A stretch of DNA of 64,000 nt from an uncultured Muribaculaceae bacterium (GCA_910579305.1 CAJTTA010000004.1:1-64000), one strand, 5' to 3'. Numbered from the stretch's first letter, positions 27,619 to 36,822 are shown. A program made the numbers and translations. Notes: generated from the sequence alone by a model not told the origin.

Positions 27619-28748
27619 AGACACTTAAATTCCTGCCACTACTTATGCTGCTCGCGCTCTTCTCCTGCCGCGAAGATGACATAATATTCATACCTGAAGA
27701 AGTGCCCACCGGCACCCCCGTCCTCTCGGATGTGCGAGGCTTTTATCTGCTGAACGAGGGAAATATGGGTTCTAACAAAAGTACTCTCGATTACTATAAT
27801 CTCCTCACCGCCACTTATTTCAGAAACATCTATGCCTCGGCCAATCCCTCTGTGCCCAAAGAACTTGGAGATGTGGGGAATGACCTTGGCGTGTATGGTT
27901 CAAAATTATATGCCGTGATCAACTGCTCCAACAAGGTGGAAGTCATGAGGGCCGACGATGCCGTGAGAATCAGTTCGATAGAGATTCCCAACTGCCGAAG
28001 CATAGCCTTCCATGGAAGATATGCCTACGTCACTTCATATGCAGGCCCGGTAGAGATACGCCCCGATTACTCCCAGCTCGGATTTGTGGCAAAAATCGAC
28101 ACCGTCACACTGCAAGTGGTAGACCGGTGTATAGTAGGCTATCAGCCCGACGGCCTGGCTGTGAGCGGCGACAACATATATGTGGCCAATTCCGGAGGCT
28201 ACCGCGTGCCAAACTACGAGAACACCCTGTCAGTAATCTCGCTGGCCAGTTTCTCAGTCACCAAGACCATTGCCATAGCTCCGAATCTCGACAATGTAAT
28301 AGCCGACCGACACGGACGCATATGGGTGAGCAACCGGGGCGACTACTACGATGTGATGCCCTCACTCACATGCTATGACACGCGTAAAAACCGCATCGTG
28401 GCCACCTTCCCCATAGGAGCAAGCGCAATGTGGCTCGATGATGACACACTTTACACCGTTGGGACTTCCTGGAATGCCGAGACACAAAGCAACGTGCGAT
28501 CCTATCACAAGATCGACACCGAAGCCTTGCAGATTGAAGAAAAAGGCCCCATTACAGACGGCACAGAGACAGAGATACGCGTTCCCTACGCCATAGCAGT
28601 CAACCCGGTGACAAAAGAAGTATACATCACCGATGCCCGCAGCTACCTCAATCCCGGATACCTTCACTGCTACAGCCCCGAAGGCATACGCCAATGGTCG
28701 GTACGCACCGGCGACATCCCCGCCGCCTTCGCCTTCATAGGCCAATAA
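27615..28748 (+). CDS. YncE-like beta-propeller surface lipoprotein
   Basis: The 377-residue protein has a lipobox (LALFSC, C18) followed by acidic residues REDD, a pattern that often marks surface-exposed lipoproteins in Bacteroidota. The rest is a seven-blade propeller of the YncE/DUF5074 type, with repeated units such as PDGLAVSGDNIYVANSGG, NVIADRHGRIWVSNRG and YAIAVNPVTKEVYITDA. It overlaps the TonB receptor stop by four bases (ATGA), so the two form a receptor-plus-lid pair. BtuG cobalamin-binding proteins have this fold; other ligands are possible. Confidence 0.84.
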   Translation: MKTLKFLPLLMLLALFSCREDDIIFIPEEVPTGTPVLSDVRGFYLLNEGNMGSNKSTLDYYNLLTATYFRNIYASANPSVPKELGDVGNDLGVYGSKLYAVINCSNKVEVMRADDAVRISSIEIPNCRSIAFHGRYAYVTSYAGPVEIRPDYSQLGFVAKIDTVTLQVVDRCIVGYQPDGLAVSGDNIYVANSGGYRVPNYENTLSVISLASFSVTKTIAIAPNLDNVIADRHGRIWVSNRGDYYDVMPSLTCYDTRKNRIVATFPIGASAMWLDDDTLYTVGTSWNAETQSNVRSYHKIDTEALQIEEKGPITDGTETEIRVPYAIAVNPVTKEVYITDARSYLNPGYLHCYSPEGIRQWSVRTGDIPAAFAFIGQ

Positions 28749-28772
28749 AAAAGCCGCCCCCGAAGGAGCGGC
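28747..28772 (-). terminator. Terminator of the polysaccharide operon
   Basis: On the minus strand GCCGCTCC pairs with GGGGCGGC (one T-G pair) around a TTCG tetraloop, then six T residues. It lies 29 bases past the last stop of the polysaccharide operon. It also overlaps the end of the plus-strand lipoprotein gene, so it is shared between converging units. Confidence 0.88.
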
Positions 28773-28801
28773 CACAGAATGATGATAATCTAACAGAAAT
28801 C

Positions 28802-29362
28802 TCAAGATTCTTTTATGGAATCTATATAATGTCCAGGATAGATAGTACCTCCCAACGACAATATTTTACGTATCGATTCTTCTGCCTGCGCTCTATTGCC
28901 TCCGGGAAGACTTGTCACGGTCTTAACACCAGGGATATACGAATCTCCTGAGAATATCATCTGATCAATCATAAATGTAAGACATGAGGGATTATGGCCG
29001 GGAGTCGGAATGATTGACACCTTACGATGACCCATACATATTCGATCTTCTTCAATTATTCTTATCCGATCTTCATATTCAAAAACAAAAGGGGTCTCAT
29101 GAAAGCGTGACATATTTTTACGGTCGCTAAGAAGCATTTCTCGTCCTACTGTATTTGTAATTACAACAACATTGGGATTCAGGGCAACGGCCTGATTCAA
29201 TCCATATATATGATCGAAATGCGCATGTGTCAGCAGGACAGCTTCCACCTTATCAAACCCTATCCATTTATCACCAGGATCCACTAATAAGTCCCCAATT
29301 CTATATGAAATTGAATTGAAAAATGAATTTACATGAAATGAAATATCTCCCGCTGTATTCAC
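28802..29362 (-). CDS. Metallo-beta-lactamase-fold hydrolase
   Basis: The 186-residue protein has the metal motif THAHFDH (HxHxDH), a GHNPSC histidine motif, FSGDSYIPG with the bridging aspartate, and the last histidine in YPGHYIDS. It is a small glyoxalase-II-like enzyme. Its gene overlaps the KAS III gene by four bases at the end of an acyl-carrier cassette, so a thioesterase or lactone/ester hydrolase acting on the acyl product is a reasonable guess. The protein is short compared with many family members but has all metal ligands. Confidence 0.84.
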   Translation of the reverse strand: MNTAGDISFHVNSFFNSISYRIGDLLVDPGDKWIGFDKVEAVLLTHAHFDHIYGLNQAVALNPNVVVITNTVGREMLLSDRKNMSRFHETPFVFEYEDRIRIIEEDRICMGHRKVSIIPTPGHNPSCLTFMIDQMIFSGDSYIPGVKTVTSLPGGNRAQAEESIRKILSLGGTIYPGHYIDSIKES

Positions 29363-30417
29363 ACTTCTACTATATCAGAGATTCTCAAGTCATGAAACGG
29401 AACTATGGCAGTGGCCCATGTCATGCCTACACCGAATGCACTCAAAAGCAACCTCTTATTACCATCCATATTTCCTTTAAGCCTGTCGACAATAGTCAGA
29501 GGAACAGAAACTGAAGAAGTGTTGCCATATTTGGCGATGGTTGATGGAATTTTATCTTTATCCAGTTTCAGCTTCTTTATCAGATAGCTATTGATAAAAT
29601 TATTTGCCTGATGAAAGACATAGTAATCCAAGGCAGAGACATCTGTATTCGTTTGGGACAATAGTTTCTTTATATCCTTTGGAATTTCAACTATGACAAA
29701 ATTGAATACATCTGCACCATTCATATACCCTTGTTCATCTGATCGGATATTGCCATATTCATCAACAATACTCTCCTTAACAGACTCGAATGATGATGGA
29801 TAACGATACCCTCCGGCTTTAATTTTGATAAGATCTTCAAGAGAGCCATCAGAGTTCAATGAGAAATGGCTTGCTCCAAACTTATCAGAATTTTCTACAA
29901 GAGCCGCAACTCCTCCGTCGCCAAACAGGAATGCAGTGCGCCGATCCTTCGGTGAATACACTTTAGAGCGTGTTTCCCCATCCAATATCAAGGCTTTTCT
30001 CAGACAACCTGTCGACATCATAGAAAATACTACGGACATTCCATAAATAAACGCAGAACATCCTAATGTGATATCGAAAGCGATAGTTGATTTGGGAAGT
30101 CCCAACCTTTCTTGAAGGATAACGGATGTTGCCGGCATCCTATAATCAGGAGTCTGGGATATAAACACTAACAGATCTATCTCACTTCTGTCGACATTAT
30201 TGTCTGCAAGCAGCTTCTCTGCCGCAGCGTAGCATAAATCTGATGAACATGTGTTTTCATCTGCAAACCTGCGTTCGTAAATACCAATTTTATCAACAAC
30301 CTGGCGAACCTGTTCCTTATCAAAGAAAGCAGTATATTCATAGTTGTTGATAACTTTTTTAGGAATAGCAGCGGAGAGGGCAGAAATGCCCACCCCGCTG
30401 AAGTTCATTAGTGCCAT
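29359..30417 (-). CDS. 3-oxoacyl-ACP synthase III-like enzyme
   Basis: This 352-residue thiolase-fold protein keeps the KAS III triad: C120 in LGCSAFIYG, H269 in FHQANNF and N299 in YGNTSS. It should condense a short acyl-CoA with malonyl-ACP or transfer an acyl group. It is one of two KAS III-like enzymes in the operon (the other also keeps its triad), with an SDR gene between them and an ACP gene upstream. Being inside a glycan operon, it more likely serves sugar acylation than housekeeping fatty acid synthesis. Confidence 0.9.
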   Translation of the reverse strand: MALMNFSGVGISALSAAIPKKVINNYEYTAFFDKEQVRQVVDKIGIYERRFADENTCSSDLCYAAAEKLLADNNVDRSEIDLLVFISQTPDYRMPATSVILQERLGLPKSTIAFDITLGCSAFIYGMSVVFSMMSTGCLRKALILDGETRSKVYSPKDRRTAFLFGDGGVAALVENSDKFGASHFSLNSDGSLEDLIKIKAGGYRYPSSFESVKESIVDEYGNIRSDEQGYMNGADVFNFVIVEIPKDIKKLLSQTNTDVSALDYYVFHQANNFINSYLIKKLKLDKDKIPSTIAKYGNTSSVSVPLTIVDRLKGNMDGNKRLLLSAFGVGMTWATAIVPFHDLRISDIVEV

Positions 30418-30429
30418 TGTATAGATTTA

Positions 30430-31182
30430 TCAGATAGACTTACCGCCATCGATTACAAATTCGGTTCCTGTCACCCATGCTGTGGCATCTGAAAGAAAAT
30501 AAACTACTGCCTGGGCCACTTCTTCAGGACGGCAATAACGCTGAATCGGATATTTCTTACGGTCTTCTTCGAGTTCTGCCTCCGATACGGTGCCTCCGTG
30601 AATCAGAGGAGTTTCCACCATTCCCGGACATATGGCATTCGCCCTTATTCCTTGCGGGCCAAGCTCACGCGCCAGGAATTTCATCCAAGTGGAAAAAGCC
30701 GACTTTGCCGAACCATAGATAATATTGCCGTTGCCACAACGTGTAATTCCGCTTATGGATGCGATTGCTACGATTGAGCCGTCTTTCTTGATCAATTTCT
30801 TTTTGAGCATCAATCGTGTAAGCTCAATGGGCGCAAATAGATTGGTATTGTACACCCAGTCTACTTTCTTACGAGTGGCGAATTTACTCGTACACATATA
30901 GCTTACTCCGGCACATAATGCCAATCCGTCCACAGCACCACATTTGGAAATAAGATCCTGCATTTGGTCATCGCACGTTATATCGGCAACGATCAGTTGA
31001 TGATTCTCTCCCGGCATAAGATCCAGGGTTTCTTTCAAGCGCTCTTCATTGCGAGCTGTAGCAATAACGCGCGCTCCCATCTTTGCACATTCTATAGCTG
31101 TGGCCTTACCAATTCCTGATGATGCGCCGGTAACCAGTATAGTCTTGCCGGAAAGTGAATATGGATTATAACATGTGTTCAT
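30430..31182 (-). CDS. Short-chain dehydrogenase/reductase (FabG-like)
   Basis: From the ATG at 31182 the protein has 250 residues. It carries TGASSGIG (18-25), the NNAG-equivalent ALCAGVSY, the catalytic serine in IASISGI and the YGSAK pair. This is the classical SDR layout of 3-oxoacyl-ACP reductases. Placed between two KAS III genes and near an ACP gene, it should reduce a 3-oxoacyl intermediate to a 3-hydroxyacyl group. Its start overlaps the preceding gene by 17 bases; an in-frame TTG at 31191 is the alternative start. Confidence 0.88.
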   Translation of the reverse strand: MNTCYNPYSLSGKTILVTGASSGIGKATAIECAKMGARVIATARNEERLKETLDLMPGENHQLIVADITCDDQMQDLISKCGAVDGLALCAGVSYMCTSKFATRKKVDWVYNTNLFAPIELTRLMLKKKLIKKDGSIVAIASISGITRCGNGNIIYGSAKSAFSTWMKFLARELGPQGIRANAICPGMVETPLIHGGTVSEAELEEDRKKYPIQRYCRPEEVAQAVVYFLSDATAWVTGTEFVIDGGKSI

Positions 31183-32236
31183 CGCTGTCAAGTTCTACAA
31201 GATTCGATATTACAAAGTCACGGGTCTTAAAGGAAATGGTGCCCCAGGACAGTCCAACTCCGAAGCCGCAACACATGAATTGCTTTTCTCCATTGTCTGC
31301 TTTCCCTTTCAACTCCGCTACAATTGTCAGAGGAATTGAGGCTGAAGAGGTGTTGCCGAAATGCGGCATGCAGTTGGGTACTTTCTCAAGAGGCAACTTG
31401 AGCTTCTTTACTATCATATCATTCATCTTTTTATTTGCCTGATGGAAAATAAAATAATCTGAATCAAGATAGTTGAACGAGAATTTGTCGGCCAGACGTT
31501 TAACGGATTTTGGCGCTGTAGAAATGCCGAATGAGAATACATCCATTCCTTTCATACGCGTGGTAAATCCGGTATAGGTCTTGCCATCTATCTCTATTTC
31601 CTTGAATGAATCTTCAGTAATAGGATAACGTGCTCCTCCATTGGGTTTTATAATAGCCTCATAACCGCCGCCATCCGTACCATAATGAGCTTTTATGCCT
31701 TCTGAGCCCTCTTCATATTCTAGTGCGGTGACTGTGCCGGCCGAACCGAACAAAGGATCTTCTTTATCCGGACGTATATATTGTCCGCGAGCATCACCGA
31801 CACATAATAGAGCCTTCTTTATGTCGCCATTCTGCAAGAGAGCAGCCACATTACTCATGCCATATACCCATCCTGAACATCCCAGCTGAATATCTTCGGC
31901 ATAGCATTCTTTTGTGCATCCAAGCTTGTCTTGCATTATACATGCCGTTGCAGGGAAGATAAAATCAAGTGTCTGCGACACCATCACGATCGCATCTACT
32001 TCCTCAGGTTTCCATGCCAAGTCGGCAAGCAATTGCTTTGCGGCTTTGAAACAAAGATCGGAAGTAGTGAGTTCTATATCAGATCTACGTTCTATCACAC
32101 CTGTTGTAGCAACGAAGTCTGCATTCTCATAATGCGGAGATATGCGTCTCTCACAGGTAAGGTTGTTCTTGATATGCCGAGGCACGCCGGCAGCAATGCC
32201 GGCGACCTTGACATTTTTAAAATGGAAGAATGCCAT
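31166..32236 (-). CDS. 3-oxoacyl-ACP synthase III-like enzyme (second copy)
   Basis: The 356-residue protein has C120 in LGCSGWVYG, H265 in FHQANKK and N295 in FGNTSSAS, the complete KAS III triad. It is clearly related to the other copy but not a recent duplicate: the mid-region and C-terminus differ throughout. Two divergent copies suggest two separate condensations, or one condensing and one acyl-transferring enzyme. Its start codon overlaps the ACP stop by one base. Confidence 0.9.
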   Translation of the reverse strand: MAFFHFKNVKVAGIAAGVPRHIKNNLTCERRISPHYENADFVATTGVIERRSDIELTTSDLCFKAAKQLLADLAWKPEEVDAIVMVSQTLDFIFPATACIMQDKLGCTKECYAEDIQLGCSGWVYGMSNVAALLQNGDIKKALLCVGDARGQYIRPDKEDPLFGSAGTVTALEYEEGSEGIKAHYGTDGGGYEAIIKPNGGARYPITEDSFKEIEIDGKTYTGFTTRMKGMDVFSFGISTAPKSVKRLADKFSFNYLDSDYFIFHQANKKMNDMIVKKLKLPLEKVPNCMPHFGNTSSASIPLTIVAELKGKADNGEKQFMCCGFGVGLSWGTISFKTRDFVISNLVELDSDEHML

Positions 32237-32466
32237 TATGCCTTTGCCTTTACAGTGTTAAATAGGTCTTCCACGGTTACAGCGTCATTGATATCAGCCC
32301 CCTTGAGAGTGATGTCATATTCTTCATCTACCATGCCGATGACAGAGAGGGCTGTCAAAGATGACCATTCTTCAAGATCGTGGAAAACTGTTGTAGCGGT
32401 GATTTCGGATGCGTCGGTGTCATCGAACTGATTTGCGAAATTCTCGATAAAATCTTTTAATTCCAT
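32236..32466 (-). CDS. Acyl carrier protein
   Basis: The 76-residue acidic helical protein has the attachment site DLEEWSSLTALSVI; S36 before L37 is the likely phosphopantetheine serine, in a WSSL rather than the usual DSL context. It is distinct from a housekeeping AcpP by this motif. It should hold the growing acyl chain for the KAS III and SDR enzymes encoded next. It lies 20 bases after an acetyltransferase-like gene that may receive the acyl group. Confidence 0.9.
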   Translation of the reverse strand: MELKDFIENFANQFDDTDASEITATTVFHDLEEWSSLTALSVIGMVDEEYDITLKGADINDAVTVEDLFNTVKAKA

Positions 32467-32486
32467 TGTGTTGAACTTATTTAGGG

Positions 32487-33131
32487 TTAGTATTTAAATT
32501 TCTTGGCAGGATTGCCAATGTACGTATTATTGTCTTTAGGCTTGGTAAGCAATGCCGACAATGGGGACAAAACGACATCGCTTCCTATACGAAGGCACTG
32601 TTTCACAAAACTATAAGTACCCAAAAGATTCCGGTCTCCTATTTTGACCTCTCCCGAAATTTTGGATGCAGGCATAAATACGTTGTAATCTCCTATCTGC
32701 GTATCATGACCGATGCCTACCATGCCATTTAGAAGGTTGAAGTTACCCAAAGTCACACCGGTTGTCACGTAACATGCTCCGGCAATGATATTTCCTTCTC
32801 CTATCTGAAAAGTTTCTTTATCTGAAATCCAAAAAGAGGGATCAATGATATTTGGAAACCTAATTTTAGGATTAGTGATTCGCTGTCTTACGGCTTGCAA
32901 TGTCCCAGGCACTCCGAAACAAAGGACCACATCTAGCTCGTCAGGCCAAGCATTCAATTCCTTCATGCCTCCCAGCACCAGGCCGAAATGCGACACCGGC
33001 TCTCCCGGGACTTTTCCATCATCAAAAAAGCCAATGAGCTTCCAGCGGAGATGCACCTTATTTATAACTTCCAGCATGCATGCCGTCTCGCGGCCTAAAC
33101 CTCCGGCTCCATAGATAGCTATATTTCTCAT
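32487..33131 (-). CDS. PglD/NeuD-like sugar acyltransferase
   Basis: From the ATG at 33131 the protein has 214 residues. The N-terminal part (GAGGLGRETACMLE) is a Rossmann-like sugar-nucleotide domain, and the C-terminal half is a left-handed beta-helix of hexapeptide repeats ending PLSALLTKPKDNNTYIGNPA. PglD relatives acetylate the amino group of UDP-4-amino-sugars. The direct neighbour encoding an ACP raises the option that it uses acyl-ACP rather than acetyl-CoA. It follows the sugar transferase by two bases, as in pgl-type loci. Confidence 0.86.
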   Translation of the reverse strand: MRNIAIYGAGGLGRETACMLEVINKVHLRWKLIGFFDDGKVPGEPVSHFGLVLGGMKELNAWPDELDVVLCFGVPGTLQAVRQRITNPKIRFPNIIDPSFWISDKETFQIGEGNIIAGACYVTTGVTLGNFNLLNGMVGIGHDTQIGDYNVFMPASKISGEVKIGDRNLLGTYSFVKQCLRIGSDVVLSPLSALLTKPKDNNTYIGNPAKKFKY

Positions 33132-33133
33132 GA

Positions 33134-33742
33134 TCAATTATTTCCGTTAAATGGCTCCATTGTGACGCTGGTGGATGAGGATATACCCTCTCTCACTACC
33201 ACTTTCTTAAGCGTAGTCCACACTATGCGGCAATCAGTAGTAAATGAGATATGATCGACATACCATACGTCAAGCTCAAATTTCTTCTTCCAGGAAATTG
33301 CATTGCGCCCATGACACTGTGCCCATCCGGTGATTCCGGGACGCACCTCGTGTCGGCGTGCCTGCTCCTTGGAGTAAAGCGGCAGGTAGTGCACCAACAG
33401 CGGCCTCGGACCGATGAGCGACATATCTCCTTTGAGTACATTCCAAAGCTGGGGGAGCTCATCAATGGAGGTGGAGCGGATAAACCGGCCAACTTTAGTG
33501 AGCCTGCGGGCGTCAGGCAACAGATTCCCTTGAGAATCACGCTCATCAGTCATGGTCTTGAATTTAACGACCCGAAATATCCTGCTATTCTTCCCCGGTC
33601 TCTCCTGAAAGAAGAATGCTCCTGCTCCTTTATTGGCAAAGTGCAGCCAAAGAGTCACGATAGCAAGAGGGAGAGAGAAAATCAACAAGACTCCTCCGGA
33701 AGCAAGGATATCGATAAGTCTTTTGAAGAAATTCTTATACAT
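33134..33742 (-). CDS. Priming sugar-1-phosphate transferase (PglC/WcaJ-type)
   Basis: The 202-residue protein is a monotopic bacterial sugar transferase. It has an N-terminal membrane helix (about 10-33), KFKTMTDERD, RRLTKVGRFIRSTSIDELPQ and SLIGPRPLL, and PGITGWAQ, the usual catalytic segments. It moves a sugar phosphate to undecaprenyl phosphate, starting the repeat unit on the inner membrane. Its length fits the short PglC form without extra N-terminal helices. A bacillosamine-like or diNAcBac sugar is plausible given PglD-like neighbour, but the aminotransferase is not in the operon. Confidence 0.9.
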   Translation of the reverse strand: MYKNFFKRLIDILASGGVLLIFSLPLAIVTLWLHFANKGAGAFFFQERPGKNSRIFRVVKFKTMTDERDSQGNLLPDARRLTKVGRFIRSTSIDELPQLWNVLKGDMSLIGPRPLLVHYLPLYSKEQARRHEVRPGITGWAQCHGRNAISWKKKFELDVWYVDHISFTTDCRIVWTTLKKVVVREGISSSTSVTMEPFNGNN

Positions 33743-34874
33743 TTCTTAAAACATCATTATAGTATTCTTTAAGACAACTCCTTACGTAAGTCTGCTCATA
33801 GCGGGAGGCCACAAGGGGACGCGCTGAACTACCCATAGAAGAGGTCTTCTTAGGATTCATCGCGAATTCACGCATGCTATTGATGAGGCTCTCGGAGTCG
33901 CGAGAAGGGATTATCACTCCATTGCGTGTGGGGATTATTATTTCGCGCGAGCCGTTGATGTCGGTCACTATCGAGGGAAGCCCCATCGCGCCGGCTTCGA
34001 TCACCACATTTGGGAAGCCCTCGCGGTAACTCGGGAAAACAAAGGCATCGGAAGCGGCAAGCCAGGGACGCACGTCTTCCTGACGCCCTACTGCTTCGAT
34101 GGCTTCGTTATGTTCGATTTCTGCTATTGTTTCCAGACGAAGAGGGTCAAGCTCACGCTCTTCGGGGCCTATCAATATGAGGCGTGTGGCGGGATGCGTC
34201 CTGTGCAGGTCAGAGAATGCCTGCACCAGTTCGTTGATTCCTTTGTCTCCCACGAGACGCCCTATGAAGACAAATGTGAAGATGCCGGGCTTGCGGATTT
34301 GTGCCGCCTCTGCCTGCACTTCGGGCAGAGAGGGGTCATAATGCCGGAGGTCTATGCCGCGCACGTTGCCGTGGCCGAGTACTTTCAGAGGCTTGCGTGT
34401 GATGCGATAGTTGATGAGGTCGGCCTTCACCCCTTCGCCTTCCGGAACGATATGCGTGGCGCAGGCGCAGGTGATTCTATCGGTTAGGATAAGGATTTTC
34501 TGAGTCAGACCATTGGCAGTGGGAAAGACCAGGCCTGTGAAGGTGTGCAGTCGCACCGGAACGCGCACAAACCATGCCGCAATCATTGAGAGCAAGCCGG
34601 CCTTAGGGGTCATGGAGTGAACCATCGCAGGCTTTTCCCTGCGGAACACCCGGATCAGGCCGAGAAGGCTCTTGAGGTCTTTGAGCGGAGAGATGCGCCT
34701 TTCCATAGGGACGGCCACTGTGCGCACGCCCTCCCTGGAGGCGATGGTATCCATGGATTCTCCGGGAGAGGATACGGCCACTACGTCATAGCCTTCCTCC
34801 TGAAGCTCGCGGAGCAATCCGCGGCAAAATGTGTCGAGCGAGCCGGGAACGGTCGCCGTGCGTATGAGCTTCAT
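33735..34874 (-). CDS. Family 4 glycosyltransferase (PglA-like)
   Basis: From ATG 34874 the protein has 379 residues with the GT-B fold. The C-terminal donor domain shows FVFIGRLVGDKGINELVQAF and the PSYREGFPNVVIEAGAMGLP segment holding the EX7E motif. It likely adds the second sugar to the lipid-linked primer. It overlaps the sugar transferase gene by 8 bases, an arrangement like pglA-pglC. The in-frame ATG at 34904 is less likely because the related start MKLIRTATVPGS begins at 34874. Confidence 0.88.
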   Translation of the reverse strand: MKLIRTATVPGSLDTFCRGLLRELQEEGYDVVAVSSPGESMDTIASREGVRTVAVPMERRISPLKDLKSLLGLIRVFRREKPAMVHSMTPKAGLLSMIAAWFVRVPVRLHTFTGLVFPTANGLTQKILILTDRITCACATHIVPEGEGVKADLINYRITRKPLKVLGHGNVRGIDLRHYDPSLPEVQAEAAQIRKPGIFTFVFIGRLVGDKGINELVQAFSDLHRTHPATRLILIGPEERELDPLRLETIAEIEHNEAIEAVGRQEDVRPWLAASDAFVFPSYREGFPNVVIEAGAMGLPSIVTDINGSREIIIPTRNGVIIPSRDSESLINSMREFAMNPKKTSSMGSSARPLVASRYEQTYVRSCLKEYYNDVLRNV

Positions 34875-34881
34875 TGCACAA

Positions 34882-35889
34882 TTATAATTTATGCCAGCAT
34901 GCACGCCAACGTATGTATTTCTTTATAGCCCATGCCGTAATTTCTATACCAAAGAATCTAACCAGAATCTTTATCTTTTGAGTTTTATAATTTACTTTGT
35001 AATTAAAAAGATGTTTATATCCTTTTATTGCTTGCATACCCTGTTTCGCCAGTTTTTGGGGCAATGTAGTATACAAATTGATCGCCATACATAATTGATA
35101 TGCCAAATAACCTAAGTATACCTGCATTTCCCTTGAATTCATATTCATCTCCATAATCTTATTCTCCCACTTGTCTATAATAAATATCACTGATCTGAAT
35201 GACTCAACCGGTGGAGTAGTCGATCTTGATCCTGGTCGTAATTGCCTATAACAATAATATGGATGAGGATTAAGACATATTGTTTGAACCATAACATACA
35301 ACTGCAACGACCATTCGATATCTTCTGAAAAAAGACCGTTTGTAAATGAAATTTGTTTGACAATATCTCGTCTTACAAATTTTTGACAGGCTGACATTTT
35401 TAGATCAGCATGCTCAAAATACAAATACTCCAAGATTTCAATTTTCCCTCTGCAATTAAGCGTTTCGGCACATATCTTCGAAGGAGGAATAAATGTGTCT
35501 CTATGATCATAGTATTTTATAATATCACTTACTATGACATCAGGAGAAGAATGTTTCTTTATTAAATACATTGTCTCTTCCAACACTTTATTGTGCCGCC
35601 AAAAGTCATCGCTATCCATGAAAGTAATATACTCTCCGCGGGCATGAGAAACACCTATATTACGAGCTTTACTTGGCCCGCTATTAGAAATATGGAAAAC
35701 ATTAATCGAATCATATGTCCGAGCATATTTATCACATATTTGAGGGCTGGCATCCTCCGATCCATCATCTACTAAAATAATCTCATAATTGACAAATGTC
35801 TGAGCTAAAATACTATCAACACATTGTCGTAGATAATTTTCAACGTTATAGACCGGAATGATTATTGAGAAATATGGCTGTTTCATCAT
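34882..35889 (-). CDS. Family 2 glycosyltransferase
   Basis: The 335-residue protein begins with the GT2 signature FSIIIPVYNVENYLRQCVDS, then EIILVDDGSEDAS and the DXD region ITFMDSDDFW. It is a cytosolic, membrane-associated transferase adding one sugar of the repeat unit. The C-terminal 100 residues are basic and helical. By eye its gene is AT-rich compared with flanking housekeeping genes. Confidence 0.9.
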   Translation of the reverse strand: MMKQPYFSIIIPVYNVENYLRQCVDSILAQTFVNYEIILVDDGSEDASPQICDKYARTYDSINVFHISNSGPSKARNIGVSHARGEYITFMDSDDFWRHNKVLEETMYLIKKHSSPDVIVSDIIKYYDHRDTFIPPSKICAETLNCRGKIEILEYLYFEHADLKMSACQKFVRRDIVKQISFTNGLFSEDIEWSLQLYVMVQTICLNPHPYYCYRQLRPGSRSTTPPVESFRSVIFIIDKWENKIMEMNMNSREMQVYLGYLAYQLCMAINLYTTLPQKLAKQGMQAIKGYKHLFNYKVNYKTQKIKILVRFFGIEITAWAIKKYIRWRACWHKL

Positions 35890-35931
35890 ATAAACTTTAT
35901 TATAATCAACGATAATACATTTCTTACAAGC

Positions 35932-36822
35932 CTAGCGTATTCGAGTTTTATACATTATATAAATAAAGAAACATATTCCTAAAGGCATTGAGAAAATCCA
36001 TCTCCACTTTTGTGGTGCGCTTTTTAATATATCGACACGACGTGCAATCAATGCACTGGAAACAAGGTGTGCAGCATCAATAAATTTACGTCTTGATGAA
36101 ATTCCGGGATGCAACAAACGAACTCGCCGCAATTCCGCAAAACTTCGAGGTGAATTTCTAAATTGGCGTAAGATGTTGGCACTCATTCCCGTGCTTTGAT
36201 AGTCTACAAAACACAGATTTTCATTAGTCAATATATATTTTAATTTCGGATCAATTCTTAAAAAGAGGTAGATTGGGTTGAAATTTTTTTCATGGTCAAA
36301 AGTAGGCATAGGCACCAATCTCCTCAACAGCTCTGTCCTATGCACCATTTTAACATCACCTTTATGGTGTAATTTTGGCGTTAAATCAAGAAAATGTATG
36401 AGGGCCGAAACATCTGAGAAATATCCTCCTATCGGTTTCTGCGTCCCGGCATAAAAATCCAATCCTATGATACCCGCATATTGATTGCCTCCCTTGGTGC
36501 ACCATATTGATTTGATAGTTGAAATAGCATCAGCAGGTAAATAATCATCAGAATCGCAACACATGCAAAGTTCTGTAGATATACTTGCAATAGCGACATT
36601 ATATCCTGAATGCAGTCCTCCATTCTCCTTACGTATCAATCGCATTGATATACGCCCTTCATCAATCCATTTTCCAACTAACTCAGCAGTATCATCAGTA
36701 GAGCCATCATCTACGACCAGCCACTCAAAATCCGTACAAGTTTGCCTCAATAAGCTTTCATAAGTCCGTCTGAGAGTATTTGACCTATTATAAGTAGAAG
36801 TATAAACAGTGATAAGCGACAT
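35932..36822 (-). CDS. Family 2 glycosyltransferase
   Basis: The 296-residue protein has the GT2 opening ITVYTSTYNRSNTLRRTYES, EWLVVDDGSTDDTAE, and the metal-binding MCCDSDDYL. It differs from the adjacent transferase, so it adds another linkage. A hydrophobic C-terminal segment (ISMPLGICFFIYIMYK in part) may anchor it in the membrane. Confidence 0.9.
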   Translation of the reverse strand: MSLITVYTSTYNRSNTLRRTYESLLRQTCTDFEWLVVDDGSTDDTAELVGKWIDEGRISMRLIRKENGGLHSGYNVAIASISTELCMCCDSDDYLPADAISTIKSIWCTKGGNQYAGIIGLDFYAGTQKPIGGYFSDVSALIHFLDLTPKLHHKGDVKMVHRTELLRRLVPMPTFDHEKNFNPIYLFLRIDPKLKYILTNENLCFVDYQSTGMSANILRQFRNSPRSFAELRRVRLLHPGISSRRKFIDAAHLVSSALIARRVDILKSAPQKWRWIFSMPLGICFFIYIMYKTRIR

